Below, one piece after another: positions 9,927 to 19,583 of a stretch of 64,000 nucleotides of DNA (position 1 is its first letter; every line of letters begins with the position of its first letter). Location: assembly GCF_000018545.1 (NCBI RefSeq), contig NC_000914.2:62001-126000 (forward strand), written 5' to 3'. This DNA comes from Sinorhizobium fredii NGR234. GTDB lineage: Bacteria > Pseudomonadota > Alphaproteobacteria > Rhizobiales > Rhizobiaceae. Under the pieces are notes generated by a model that was not told the origin of the DNA, made no database searches, and saw nothing but the letters and a program-made list of their open reading frames with translations. Position numbers and translations under genes: made by a program.

Positions 9927-10817
9927 TTAATACGGGACAGCAGCAAGGCGGCCATTTCGGCTTAGCATTACACGACCGTCCTCGATCCGTTCGACCATCC
10001 AACCATCATCCAAAAGAGCGCCGACGAAATATTTCTCTCCTTTGATGACAAGATACGGAAGCGACCCACGCCAGACAGCTTCGACTGCGATTGCGGATGG
10101 CGCCTTCTCATCGTCGATAATCACTCCATTCAACAGCGCTAGAGCGCCCCTCGTCCGATGATCGAACCACTGCTGCACTTTATGCCAACTGATGGCCGAA
10201 GCAGACGTGACCGTGCCTTCGACTGTCACAACACCCTCAGCGGCGCTGATCTTAATGTTGGACAGACCGGCTCTGTCGACTTCCTGTTGCAGGGCTTTAG
10301 CGGCTGTGAATGCAGTCTCATCATCAGTGCGATTATCAGGCAGCTTGGGTTCCCGGGCCTCACCAGATAAATCGGCGTTCGATACAACAGCGTTGTCGTA
10401 GTAAGAGAAAATGGCCGAGAGCACGCCGATCCCGAGAGAACCGAGCAACACCAAGGCGAGCACAGATATCGAGAGGCGTGGTTTACCGATCGAACCAGAC
10501 GACGCTGCATCCTGCACTGACCAGAGAATGGACATCGCGCCTGCATGAATGACGACAGGAAGGGGCGCGACAACCCGCTCGCCTGCGGCAATATTCCCGT
10601 TTCCCTCTATGCTGAGACCGGCAGCAAGCGCCTCGACCTCAAGTGTTTTGCCCAGAAGAGTGACGCGAAAATGATGCGGCGCGAGGCCCTGCTCGACGAA
10701 CACTATGTCGGCGTCGAGGCCGCTACCGATCAAGCTCGTTTCTAGAGCCGTCGTACCAGTCAGTTCACAATAGAGCCCTGAGATAACTTTGAATTGAAGC
10801 GAAATGGCGTCGTTCAC
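9927..10817 (-). CDS. SctD-like inner-membrane ring protein of the T3SS (Y4yQ-like)
   Basis: The protein is 296 residues from a GTG start at 10817; no in-frame ATG lies nearby and the ribosome binding site is weak. Residues ~1-100 resemble the FHA-like cytoplasmic domain of SctD/YscD (LIGSGLDADIVFVEQGLAPH). A single membrane helix lies at ~130-152 (LALVLLGSLGIGVLSAIFSY), followed by a periplasmic BON/ring-building domain (ISAAEGVVTVEGTVTSASAI). This architecture is that of the outer ring protein of the T3SS basal body. It is shorter than YscD. The 190-base gap to rhcV holds no gene. Confidence 0.85.
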   Translation of the reverse strand: MNDAISLQFKVISGLYCELTGTTALETSLIGSGLDADIVFVEQGLAPHHFRVTLLGKTLEVEALAAGLSIEGNGNIAAGERVVAPLPVVIHAGAMSILWSVQDAASSGSIGKPRLSISVLALVLLGSLGIGVLSAIFSYYDNAVVSNADLSGEAREPKLPDNRTDDETAFTAAKALQQEVDRAGLSNIKISAAEGVVTVEGTVTSASAISWHKVQQWFDHRTRGALALLNGVIIDDEKAPSAIAVEAVWRGSLPYLVIKGEKYFVGALLDDGWMVERIEDGRVMLSRNGRLAAVPY

Positions 10818-10923
10818 TGACGATATCCAGACAAAAGAGAAGCCGCACGGCGAGTGGCATGCGGCTCATCTCGGCTCCACTTCGTGCCAATTGTGCTACG
10901 CAGTGCCTAGAGCCCCATCCGCA

Positions 10924-11139
10924 TCACTGTACGCGTTCATCCGCCGCCTTCTTGGTTGTCTGGAGCTCGGTCGTAACAGTGCGCAGTAGCATACTCCTAG
11001 CCGTAGCCTCTGCGCTCACCGCTGCCAGTTCTGCGATTTGGGCCTGGAAGGCCGCAGCCCCAGCACCTTTGGCCGCTACGTTCTGGCCAGCCGCGGCGCC
11101 AGCTCCAACTGCACTCGTGAGAGTACCTATTTTAGACAT
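10924..11139 (-). CDS. nopA: NopA, T3SS pilus/needle subunit
   Basis: This is a 71-residue Ala-rich helical protein beginning MSKIGTLTSAVGAGAAAGQN. It matches the small pilin-like Nop secreted by S. fredii strains, which together with NopB forms the surface pilus needed for effector delivery. There is no signal peptide, as expected of a T3SS substrate. It lies 70 bases downstream of nopC, and the two are presumably co-transcribed from the tts box upstream of nopC. The ribosome binding region is GAAAGGGAAATGAC. Confidence 0.92.
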   Translation of the reverse strand: MSKIGTLTSAVGAGAAAGQNVAAKGAGAAAFQAQIAELAAVSAEATARSMLLRTVTTELQTTKKAADERVQ

Positions 11140-11209
11140 GTCATTTCCCTTTCTGTTACAATTGTGCCGTCACTAACGGCACGCACCTCCTGACGGGGGC
11201 CACCCAGCG

Positions 11210-11506
11210 TCAGGCATCCTCTTCAGTTTCTGCCATAGCTTCGTCGGCATCAGCCATGGCATCGTTCATAAGTTGTAGCGCAACCGATCGAAGAGCTAGT
11301 TCGAAGGCTTCGCTTTGAATTGCAGCCTGCGAGCGATCCCCAGAAATGGTCGGGCCATCCGTAACGCCGCTCCCGCGATCCGGCCTGTTGTGACCAGAGG
11401 GCCCGCCTGAATCGCGCGGCGGCTGTCCAGTCGAATGTCCATGCCCCCCTTTGCGGGCCAGGGAAACGCCGATGGAGCCAACTCCACTTCCAATCACTCC
11501 GACCAT
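11210..11506 (-). CDS. nopC: NopC, small T3SS-secreted protein
   Basis: This 98-residue protein has a Gly-rich N-terminus (MVGVIGSGVGSIGVSLARKG) and an acidic helical C-terminus (ALQLMNDAMADADEAMAETE). In HH103 and NGR234 the gene immediately upstream of nopA encodes NopC, reported to be an effector rather than a structural part. The start has a good AGGAG site. It is the first gene after the tts box at 11545-11577. I recognise no enzymatic motif. Confidence 0.88.
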   Translation of the reverse strand: MVGVIGSGVGSIGVSLARKGGHGHSTGQPPRDSGGPSGHNRPDRGSGVTDGPTISGDRSQAAIQSEAFELALRSVALQLMNDAMADADEAMAETEEDA

Positions 11507-11544
11507 CAGCTACTCCTGCCTTAGCGGCGAATTGTAGATAACAT

Positions 11545-11577
11545 CTACTTATGAGCTCCAGCTTTCGAAAAGCTGAC
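11545..11577 (-). promoter_or_regulatory. tts box for the nopC-nopA-rhcV operon
   Basis: On the minus strand the sequence starts GTCAGCTTTTCGAAAGCTGG and continues to CATAAGTA. The first 18 bases match the tts box core completely. It lies about 40 bases upstream of the nopC start, in the right orientation for TtsI activation. Confidence 0.9.
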
Positions 11578-12204
11578 AATTGTCAAAAAAAGAAGCGCTA
11601 TTGCATATAAACGTGCTGCACGATCTGGACTCCCTGGAACTCCGGCAGGCCGAGGCGGCGCTCAGTCCGATGCACTTGAGTGACATAGCATACAACGGGC
11701 AGCCGACAGCAAGCGACAACCTGTTCGAAAAGCCGGTCGGCTCCAGGACAAAAAAACGCTAACGTGTGCAGTTGGACCAGCAGGGCGAGAAATTCGGCAT
11801 TTTGCGCGAGCGTGAAGCTCTCTCAGGTTCGATGAAGCCTCGAATGCGCAAAGGCTTGCTTTACACGAAACTTCGGGCCGGCGAGACCAACTGCTTTGCG
11901 TATCGCCATTGCGGTGTCGGAGCCACCCGATGGCAAAAGAGGCCGGGCATCAAAGACGCTCCGGCCTCAATGTAAAGAACGGCCTCGAGGTGTTTTACGG
12001 GACTCGGGTGCAAAACCCCGAACGAACTACTACGATGGTCTCAAAGAAACCCTGCGTTCAAGCCCCTTTGCGCCTAAACACCGAATGGGTATCGCTCGTT
12101 AGCGCGTGGCAGTTTGTAACGCTCTTTCGTTCCCTGTCCGTGACATGAGGGCCGGTCTTGGCAGATGGGGCCGGCCGTCGCGACCAAATCTGGCGAGAAT
12201 CCGG
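11578..12204. other. Spacer between nopC and nopP
   Basis: About 630 bases carry only short plus-strand frames with no family resemblance. The region divides the nopP unit from the nopC unit. I cannot identify a gene, RNA or clear terminator. Confidence 0.45.
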
Positions 12205-13020
12205 TCACATGAAGTCATCTTCGTAAGTCTCGTAAGAGCAGCTGGTTGAACACTGTGCGGTTTCGGCATCCTCAAATTTGCGGAGATAGAGCGGCGGTTT
12301 GTCTTTACGCCGCCATTCAGCGGCACTGGTCTGCGTCCATTTGTCGGGATGCTGTTTGGGGTCAAGGACCATGTCGCAATCATCCACTTCAACAAACCCC
12401 ATCATCGCTGCACGGGCTTTCGCCTCTGGGTTTTCCGCGCGCCAGTTCAGCAACGGTCGTTCGCCGTCCCTCCGAAGTTGGTGCTCGAGCAGAATATCGC
12501 CTGCATTCTCAACGAGAGGATGGGCGACTTGAAGATCCACGGTGGAGGTAATCTCTTGGTGACCAGGAAATTGGTCTCTCCAACTTTTGGATTCGAACTC
12601 TTCTTCCATGCTGAACCCACCTTCCGTTCTCATCAGTCCAACACACTGGTTTCCCAACTGGTAACTGAAATATCGAGCGTTCTCAGAATCCCGACGAATG
12701 CCGTATTGCTGAGCAACGTCCGCAGTGCGTCTGGCTTTTGCGGACACGAAGTCTGAATATTCCTGTGGATTGTTGGCGATGTCAGTGATTTCTTTGCCAT
12801 GAAATTTCCTGATCTCCCTCCTGAAAGTCTCGAGATCAATCGGCACCACCGGAGGTTCGTGATCGAGGGTATATCTGGCCGCCGACGATGAACCGCCGTT
12901 GGACCTGTCTAAGTGCATTCGGGCAAACGTGTCCGCGAACTCTTGGGTTTCTGCATCCATTTGCTTGCTGGCACTCTGCGTGTAATGGAAATCGGACGAG
13001 CTATCAATTCGACCGTACAT
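12205..13020 (-). CDS. nopP: NopP, T3SS effector
   Basis: The 271-residue protein starts MYGRIDSSSDFHYTQSASKQ and has the length and Ser/polar-rich N-terminus of the NopP effector of S. fredii strains, which is phosphorylated by plant kinases and can act as an avirulence factor. The start has an AGGAG site. A candidate tts box lies 60-90 bases upstream. No enzymatic domain is recognised in the family. It sits apart from the preceding rhc operon, separated by insertion debris, whereas in NGR234 the orthologue (y4yP) follows rhcU closely. Confidence 0.92.
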   Translation of the reverse strand: MYGRIDSSSDFHYTQSASKQMDAETQEFADTFARMHLDRSNGGSSSAARYTLDHEPPVVPIDLETFRREIRKFHGKEITDIANNPQEYSDFVSAKARRTADVAQQYGIRRDSENARYFSYQLGNQCVGLMRTEGGFSMEEEFESKSWRDQFPGHQEITSTVDLQVAHPLVENAGDILLEHQLRRDGERPLLNWRAENPEAKARAAMMGFVEVDDCDMVLDPKQHPDKWTQTSAAEWRRKDKPPLYLRKFEDAETAQCSTSCSYETYEDDFM

Positions 13021-13082
13021 GGTGATCTTGTACTCCTATTTTTTTGCACTGAGAGCGACTGGTAGGGAAAACGGGTCAAGAT

Positions 13083-13113
13083 GATAGACGCGCACAACTG
13101 ACGTTCAGCTGAC
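13083..13113 (-). promoter_or_regulatory. Candidate tts box for nopP
   Basis: The minus strand reads GTCAGCTGAACGTCAGTTGT and continues through GCGCGTCTATC. The first half matches the tts core, and the second half has several mismatches. Position and orientation upstream of nopP support it. Confidence 0.6.
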
Positions 13114-13169
13114 TAGTGGGACTTTCAGCGCGGACAAAAAGCTTTCTGCCGCTATTTGCCGATACTCGG

Positions 13170-13440
13170 GTTCACTGGCTCTGTTGCTGCTTGCGCGGAC
13201 GGCCGGAGCTCGGAACCATTGAACCATTATCGGCTTGGGTGGCAGATCTGGCTGGAACGGACGTGTCGTGGAAGTTTGGGCTTAAGCCAACTGTTTGCGC
13301 CGCCGCGTTTCCAATTTGCTGAAGCGTCGACGTTATCGCAGAGGTTCGCAGCATTTGACGCCATCTGTAGAAAAAATGACCGATCGATCTCGTGGCGACG
13401 AGCAATGTCCGCCACAGACGTGTTGTCATTCGAAATCTAC
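13170..13440 (-). pseudogene. Transposase OrfA-like helix-turn-helix relic
   Basis: Across two minus-strand frames one can assemble LWRTLLVATR, ADIARRHEIDRSFF and FYRWRQML. This resembles the N-terminal helix-turn-helix of small OrfA proteins of IS66/IS3-type elements. It is frameshifted and incomplete and lies between nopP and rhcU. The rest of the gap, to 13817, holds nothing I recognise. Confidence 0.4.
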
Positions 13441-13817
13441 GACCCTGTTGCTTTAGCCCGGGCACGGGTCATGACGCGGGAACTCTGCACGCACGGATAT
13501 GGCGGGGGCGCCGGACCAGCGTCCCTGCGGCCGCCGTTACGTCCGACCCCAACACGTGCGGCACCTCTATCGATTCTCAGCCACAACTACCATTTGAAAC
13601 AACGTGTCGCCACCGGCGGACATGCCAAACCTGAACGACAAGCGCGAGCCACGTTTGCCGCCATTCGCAGAAACCGATTGCCAGATGATCCCGCCGTGCG
13701 ATGTGCTTGCGGCAGCACTGTTTCTTCCTGGGCCATCCATTGCGTCCCGACTTAAAGCCAAAGGAATCACGCCCGGAAGTCAATGTCTTCAAAGTTCTTT
13801 TCCGAATTCAGGGATGC

Positions 13818-14855
13818 TCAGGCCAAACCTGCGGCCAAGAGTGCTCTCGCGATGGGCTCGAAATATTGCATGGGGATGGCGGTGCCCAGTTTCGTTGTGC
13901 TCATGAGTTGGTGCGCTAGGACATGATCATCGACAATCTTGAGACGCAGATTCTGCGCCTCGCGAAACATATCTGAAGCGGCCTCGCCCTCGGCGCGGCA
14001 AACTAAGATCGGAACTCCGGTCTCACCACGAACGTAACGCAGACCGATCAGCACCGCAGTTCCTCTGTAGACTAACGTGGCGCGATGCACACCAAGCGGA
14101 GGCTCGCTAGCCATCTCGTTGCGAATGCGACGCCGTTCACCCTTCAATTCTGGCGTTCCTTGCTGTTCCTTCAACTCGCGCTTTATTTCCGTCTTCGTCA
14201 TGCGCATTTCGCGCAGAAATAGCGCACGCTGCAACAGCAGATCGATCAGTCCGCCGATCAGAAGTGCGCCGGCGCCAATTCCGATCAGCTGTTTCGCTCC
14301 GGTAAAGACGACGCCGAAACACCCCATTCCGCAGACCGGCAGATAGACCATCGTCTTCCATAAACCGAGAAAGAAGAGGGAAAAGGTCCCGCCGAGAACC
14401 AACACCTTGAACAGCGTTTTGCCAACCTCGACTGCCGAACGCGCCGACCCCAAGCGCTTCAGCCATTGAAAAGGATTGATTTTATCGAAGTTGGGCTTCA
14501 TTGGCTCGAGAGAGAATACAAATCCTCTATTGGCCAGTAATGCAGCCAAGATTACCGCGCCAAAAAGAGCTGAGAGCAGCGGGCCAACGGTTGCCAGGGT
14601 GAGTTCGACTAGCAGAACCAGCGCCTGCCGGACCGCGAGATTGAAAGGCAGGTTTTGCAGCTTGTCGGTTAATAGTAGCGCTTCCCTGCATTTATCTTCG
14701 ATAACGCTACCTCTTAGCCATAAGTAGCCAAGCCCAGCGCAAGTGGCGGCCGCGCGGACGAAATCCGAGCTACGCGGTATTTGACCTCTTTTGCGCGCGT
14801 CGCTCAGCTTCTTAGGGGTAGCGCCGTGTGACTTCTCTTCGCTCGTATCGCTCAT
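13818..14855 (-). CDS. rhcU: RhcU (SctU), T3SS export apparatus switch protein
   Basis: This 345-residue FlhB/YscU family protein starts at 14855, where ATGA overlaps the rhcT stop; an upstream ATG at 14876 would extend it by 7 residues. The start region reads [20 protein letters not shown], with the usual TPKKL...RGQIPRS N-terminus. Four membrane segments follow, then the cytoplasmic linker [20 protein letters not shown]. In place of the usual NPTH self-cleavage motif the sequence reads RGTA ([20 protein letters not shown]). The remainder of the cytoplasmic domain is intact. It is the last gene of the nopB-to-rhcU operon. Confidence 0.95.
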
Positions 14856-15670
14856 TTCAGCAACTTGTCGAGCCACCCAAGCGTGCCGTCCGCTTGCGTG
14901 ATCTCAAGTTTAATGCCCTCGAGCAAATAGGTAGCGTAGGTAACCATGATGATCGGAAAGACGATATTCTTGATCGGCGGGGAGAGCTGGCCAGATTTGA
15001 ATTGTGGCGCAAAGCGACGTAGCATCATCATTGATATATCAATCAGTCCCAAAAAGAACACTACAGGCCCCGAGACTAATAATGTCGTGCGCATGATGTG
15101 GTCGAGGAGCCCGAATAACTCCACTGCGCCTTGGGTACTCAATGTTGGCTGAAACCGATATACGGGCCAGATTGAGTAGCTACCATAGAGGGCGCTCAGC
15201 ACAGCTTCCACGCCTCCCGCTGCGACGAAGATCGTAATTGCAGTGATTCCGAGAAATACTCCCATAGCGGAAGCCTGACTGTTCGTTGCTGGGTCGGCCT
15301 GAGTAGACGGGCTGGTGATGCCGCGCTGGTTGTCGATAAACTCACCCGCCGCCTGAAGGCCCCATAAAGGAATTCCGAGAAAAGTGCCAAGTAGCACGCC
15401 GACAAACACTTCCTTTAGTCCGAGAAGGGGTATCTGGATCAGACTTGTTTCCGGATCCGGCGCCTGCAATCCGTCGCTGACGTGTGCCAAGCAGGGTAGT
15501 CCGAAGGCGATAGCCAGGCAGCCGCGGATCAGCCCGCCAATTTGAGATCGTGTAAATACAGGAAGGATCAGCATTATGCCCAGCGCGCGGGCCGCTCCAA
15601 GACCGGCTGCCGCAACGAGTTCGATAGCCGCATGGAGCAAGATCTGAATCTCGGCAGGTGACAAATACAT
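14852..15670 (-). CDS. rhcT: RhcT (SctT), T3SS export gate membrane protein
   Basis: This 272-residue FliR/SpaR/SctT family protein has six or more hydrophobic segments. Landmarks are [20 protein letters not shown] near the N-terminus, the [20 protein letters not shown] segment and [20 protein letters not shown], a family signature. It is part of the core SctRSTUV export gate in the inner membrane. It overlaps rhcU by 4 bases and follows rhcS by 8 bases, as in the conserved rhcQRSTU order. Confidence 0.95.
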
Positions 15671-15678
15671 AGCGCAGA

Positions 15679-15957
15679 CTAATAGCCGAGTGTCATTGCT
15701 GGAAACTCGGTAAAGATCTGGTCCGCGAGCTCGATGAGCGGAGCGCTCAGCACAGGCGCAAACAGGCCAATCACCGCGACAACGACCAGGAGCTTCACAG
15801 TGAGTGGCAGGCTTTCATCCTGGATCTGCGTTGCTGCCTGGATGATGCCAATGGTTAGGCCAACAATCACCGATGCAATGAGCGGGGGCAGAATCCAGAT
15901 CATGAAAACCACCAATGATTGGCTCATTAGACTAACAATACTGGATCCGGTCATCAT
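15679..15957 (-). CDS. rhcS: RhcS (SctS), T3SS export gate small membrane protein
   Basis: The protein has 92 residues and two long hydrophobic helices ([20 protein letters not shown] and [20 protein letters not shown]) around the polar loop [16 protein letters not shown], the FliQ/SctS signature. Length is normal. It overlaps the rhcR end by 4 bases, indicating translational coupling. Confidence 0.95.
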
Positions 15958-16622
15958 AAAGCTCCCGGCATCGTATAACTGAGCACAAGTCCGTGCATCA
16001 ATCTTGACCAGCCATCAATAGCGACGAACAAGAATAGTTTGAACGGGACAGCTATAATCGTCGGGGATACCATCGACATCCCCATGGCCATCAATATCGT
16101 CGTGACGATAAGATCAATGACGATAAAGGGTAGATAAAGGAGGAAGCCGATTTCGAACGCGCGCTTTAGTTCTGATATCAGAAAAGATGGTACAAGAATG
16201 GCGAAATCATCTGCTGTAACTCCAGCGCGCATTTCCTCAGGCCAGACCTTTTCCGTCGAGGAGAGGAAAAATCGCCGCTGCTCTTCGTTTGTGAACTTCT
16301 TGAGATGTTCAAGCAAGGGCTGACTTCCTGCTTTGGCGGCTTCAGCCCAGTCGTCGAGCGATTGATAACGGAGTCTCGGATCTGTTATCCGATCATAGGT
16401 CTGCTCAGCAACGGGTGCGCTAACGAACATGGTGAGGATAAGTGCGGCTGCGTACAGCACTATGTTAGGTGGTATCGTCTGGGTCCCGAGTGCGTTGCGG
16501 ACGAGGAATAGAACAACAGATACTTTTACAAATGCCGTGGTTGTGACGACCGCTAACACCAGCAAGCCGAGTGCCGCGGTTATCGCAAGAAGGGCCAGAA
16601 TTGCCGGCTGCATTTCAGTCAT
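15954..16622 (-). CDS. rhcR: RhcR (SctR), T3SS export gate membrane protein
   Basis: The protein is 222 residues from the ATG at 16622 (MTEMQPAILALLAITAALGL). A longer start at 16709 would lie well inside rhcQ and is not supported. Family FliP/SctR landmarks are TAFVKVSVVLFLVRNALGTQ and IPPNIVLY, and the C-terminal GMSMVSPTIIAVPFKLFLFV. It overlaps the rhcQ stop by 8 bases. It forms the pentameric core of the export gate with RhcS and RhcT. Confidence 0.95.
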   Translation of the reverse strand: MTEMQPAILALLAITAALGLLVLAVVTTTAFVKVSVVLFLVRNALGTQTIPPNIVLYAAALILTMFVSAPVAEQTYDRITDPRLRYQSLDDWAEAAKAGSQPLLEHLKKFTNEEQRRFFLSSTEKVWPEEMRAGVTADDFAILVPSFLISELKRAFEIGFLLYLPFIVIDLIVTTILMAMGMSMVSPTIIAVPFKLFLFVAIDGWSRLMHGLVLSYTMPGAL

Positions 16623-17691
16623 TGCATGCCAACCTTCCACGGAGTCTGATGCCCAGATCATCTCCGATGCGCACGATGTCGCCACGTCCGATACACCGAC
16701 CATTGGCAACTATGTCTACAAGGCCATCGATTGGCCGCCCAAGTTCAAAAACATGCCCATCGCCGGCACTCCTCAATTCGCCCAACGAGATGGGCCAGCG
16801 GCCGCATTCAAAGACAAGCACGATCTCGATGTCATCGAGATCGGCATCCGACGGCCTTAGTTGCGATTCGATTTCTGTCATATGCGCACACTCCAAGGGG
16901 CGTGATTGCGGGCGGAAGGGTCCCCGCAGGACTAGGTGGTCGCCCTCAAGGTCTGCCCTGGTCCATAACTGACCCACAGACAGAGCGATTTGGCCACGGC
17001 CGAACGGCGATATGTCTGGCAACAGAGCATCACCGACGGATGCTTTTCGAAGGAGCGCCGCCGAAGCTCGAAGCGTGCCGATCTCACCTGCAATTATCAC
17101 CGGAAGCTCTGGGGAAAGCTCGCGCGGTTGCCGCGGCAACTGGGCAAGCAGTTCGGCCAGCGCGCGGAACGCAAACGGCACCAAGCCATCAAGAGGCGAG
17201 AAGAGGAACAGGCGACCCTTGCCACTGACCGGGCCGATGACGATCTCCAGTTCCACATAAGGAGCCAATGTTATGGCTTTACCCACGCGAAGGAGATGCA
17301 AGGTCCGGTTCGTCTTATCCTCCAGTCGAGCGATGAGCGGCTCGAGCGCAAGTTCGAGAATGAGCGATGCAGTTGGCTCGGTAGGAAAAGCAAGCCCGCT
17401 CTGCACTGTCGAGACGAGCGCCTCTACAAGCGGCCGAGAGAGCGACAAGACGACCGTTTCACCTCCCAAATCCCAAACGCAGTCAAACATCGGAATGGCA
17501 GAAGACTCGTGTTGCCAAACAAGTCCTTCCATCGACACCGAAAGTGGTTTGTCGCCGACACGGCTCTGAAACGGCCCGCGTGAAGCCGCTATGTCGTTGA
17601 TCCACGCGACGACCTCGGGGGACAGTGTCAGCGCTGGTTCGAATATGGTGCGTCTGGCCACGCCAGTCATCAAAGCGGATCTTAGCTGCAC
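16615..17691 (-). CDS. rhcQ: RhcQ (SctQ), T3SS cytoplasmic ring (C-ring) component
   Basis: The 358-residue protein has a C-terminal SpoA/FliN-type surface-presentation domain (residues ~285-355). It includes ISLGELRSAGDGHVFELGRP and GDIVRIGDDLGIRL, the dimerising fold of SctQ and FliN. The N-terminal ~280 residues are divergent, as in other SctQ proteins. It would form the cytoplasmic sorting platform with RhcL, NolU and the ATPase RhcN. It lies 24 bases downstream of the SctO-like gene. Confidence 0.92.
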   Translation of the reverse strand: MQLRSALMTGVARRTIFEPALTLSPEVVAWINDIAASRGPFQSRVGDKPLSVSMEGLVWQHESSAIPMFDCVWDLGGETVVLSLSRPLVEALVSTVQSGLAFPTEPTASLILELALEPLIARLEDKTNRTLHLLRVGKAITLAPYVELEIVIGPVSGKGRLFLFSPLDGLVPFAFRALAELLAQLPRQPRELSPELPVIIAGEIGTLRASAALLRKASVGDALLPDISPFGRGQIALSVGQLWTRADLEGDHLVLRGPFRPQSRPLECAHMTEIESQLRPSDADLDDIEIVLVFECGRWPISLGELRSAGDGHVFELGRPIDGLVDIVANGRCIGRGDIVRIGDDLGIRLRGRLACND

Positions 17692-17715
17692 GTGCGGTCA
17701 ATCAGAAACTTGCAG

Positions 17716-18252
17716 TTACCGGAACTCGTTGCGTGACCTCTGGTCGAGCGAACCCCTCCCATACCGCAGCAATATCTCGTCGTCGGCCTCTATCTCACCT
17801 GCGGCTTCAGAAAGAATATCGACGGCGCGCCGGAGGTCGTCCTGGATCTGTTGCCATTTGTGCCGTGCTTCCGAACGCTTCACCCACAGGGCCTTTGTCT
17901 CAGACGCCGCTGTCTCGGCCTGCTCTTGAGCGATGCGCGCGTCGTCAAGTACCTGGCCTCGGATAGTGATCTCAGCCGCAAGCCGCTCTATATGAAGGTG
18001 GTGATGGTCGAGTGCGGCGCTAGACAAGGTGTTCAGCGATGTCAGTTCTTGGTAGAGTTGAGCTTCCTTTCCAGCACGCTGTTGCTGTGCGATTTCAAGC
18101 TCCCGAGAGGCATTCTGTGCGGCTACGATGGCCATGTGGTGCTGAGCTTCCTTCTTCGACAGCTTCCTACGGGCGTCGCGCTCTTGCATTTCCTTTAAAA
18201 GCCGTAGCCTTGAAGCGTAAGCATAATTCACGAGGTCAAACGCGACATCCAT
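17716..18252 (-). CDS. SctO-like coiled-coil stalk protein (Y4yJ-like)
   Basis: This 178-residue protein is predicted to be almost wholly helical and coiled-coil (EMQERDARRKLSKKEAQHHM, NASRELEIAQQQRAGKEAQL). That is the character of SctO/YscO/FliJ proteins, which insert as a central stalk into the hexameric T3SS ATPase. It overlaps the end of rhcN by 25 bases and precedes rhcQ, the conserved place of sctO. Sequence conservation in this family is poor, so the call rests on position and composition. Confidence 0.85.
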   Translation of the reverse strand: MDVAFDLVNYAYASRLRLLKEMQERDARRKLSKKEAQHHMAIVAAQNASRELEIAQQQRAGKEAQLYQELTSLNTLSSAALDHHHLHIERLAAEITIRGQVLDDARIAQEQAETAASETKALWVKRSEARHKWQQIQDDLRRAVDILSEAAGEIEADDEILLRYGRGSLDQRSRNEFR

Positions 18253-19583
18253 CCGACCGTCTCCTCAAAATCTGATACCTCGTCTTCGCTCTGGCGCAAA
18301 AACTCTTTCAACTCACCAATTGACGCGACGGCGCGGTCAGTTAGGGGGTCGCCGCCTTGCTTGTATTCGCCGACGTTGATCAGAAACTCGCACTCTGCAT
18401 AGCGCGCGAGGAGATCACGAAAGAAGGATGCTGCCTTGCGATGCGTCTCAGAAACGACCGCATCCATAACTCGGCTGCGACTCTGCAGCACGTCGATAGC
18501 TGGGAAATGGGATCGCGCCGCAAGAGCGCGTGAGAGGACGATATGTCCGTCGAGAATGCCGCGCGATTCCTCGGCGATCGGATCGCCTGTGCCATCACCT
18601 TCGACAAGCACAGTATAGAAGGCTGTGATTGAACCGCGCTCACCCAGGCCGGCGCGCTCCAGCAGGCCTGGCAGGGCGGCAAAAACAGAAGGAGGGAAGC
18701 CCCGCCGGGTCGGCGGCTCTCCCGCAGCAAGACCTATCTCGCGCATCGCACGGCAGAAGCGCGTCAGCGAGTCCAACAGGAGAGCGACACGCAGCCCTTG
18801 TTCGCGAAAGTACTCCGCCAGGGCGGTCGCCATGGGAGCACATTGCGCCCGCTCAGTTGCCGAGCGATCGGAGGTCTCGACCACAACTATCGCACGGCGG
18901 AGGCCTTCCTCCCCAAGATGCCGCTCTACGAATTCACGTACTTCGCGGCCACGCTCGCCTATCAGCGCGACTATGACGACATCGGCGGCGGCACCTTTTA
19001 CGATTTGTGATATTAGCGTCGACTTGCCCCCGCCAGGCTCGCCATAAATCCCGATCCGCTGCCCCTCACCGCATGTGAGGAGACCATCGAGCGCGCGCAC
19101 CCCAAGCGGGAATGGCCGCTCAACCATGCGCCTCGTCATTGGATTGGGCGCCCTGCCGTGCAGCGGACGAACTTCGGTGGTTTTAACTTCGCCTTTGCCG
19201 TCGAGTGGACGGCAGCGGCTGTCGATCACACGGCCAAGCAAATCGGGGCCGATCGGCACTTCACGCATTCGTCCAGTGGAGACGACTTCCGCGCGGCTGG
19301 ACAGACCCGCCAAGCCTCCGATCGGCGTGAGCAGCACGCCATTGTCCAACAAGCCGATTACCTCTGCTTCGAGCGACAGTCCGGTTCGCGTATCCTGCAG
19401 CAGACAAAGTTCCCCAATCCGAGCCTCTGGCAAGACGGCATGGATCAGGGTACCAACAGCCCTCGTGATCCGTCCTCGCACGACGCGCGTATCGATTCTC
19501 TTTGCCGTGGACCACAAAGACGAGATCGCTGGCTCGAGAGGAGTCCCCTCAAGGCTATTATGCTGTGGTACCGGAGTGATCAC
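18228..19583 (-). CDS. rhcN: RhcN (SctN), T3SS ATPase
   Basis: This is a 451-residue F1-type ATPase of the FliI/YscN family. Walker A is GEPGGGKST in RIGIYGEPGGGKSTLISQIV, and the Walker B-like segment is VALLLDSLTRFCRAMREIGL. The GEPPTRRGFPPSVFAALPGL segment is characteristic of T3SS ATPases. The start is GTG at 19583, overlapping the rhcL stop as GTGA. It unfolds substrates and releases chaperones at the base of the apparatus. No inactivating change is seen. Confidence 0.97.
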   Translation of the reverse strand: MITPVPQHNSLEGTPLEPAISSLWSTAKRIDTRVVRGRITRAVGTLIHAVLPEARIGELCLLQDTRTGLSLEAEVIGLLDNGVLLTPIGGLAGLSSRAEVVSTGRMREVPIGPDLLGRVIDSRCRPLDGKGEVKTTEVRPLHGRAPNPMTRRMVERPFPLGVRALDGLLTCGEGQRIGIYGEPGGGKSTLISQIVKGAAADVVIVALIGERGREVREFVERHLGEEGLRRAIVVVETSDRSATERAQCAPMATALAEYFREQGLRVALLLDSLTRFCRAMREIGLAAGEPPTRRGFPPSVFAALPGLLERAGLGERGSITAFYTVLVEGDGTGDPIAEESRGILDGHIVLSRALAARSHFPAIDVLQSRSRVMDAVVSETHRKAASFFRDLLARYAECEFLINVGEYKQGGDPLTDRAVASIGELKEFLRQSEDEVSDFEETVGWMSRLTS

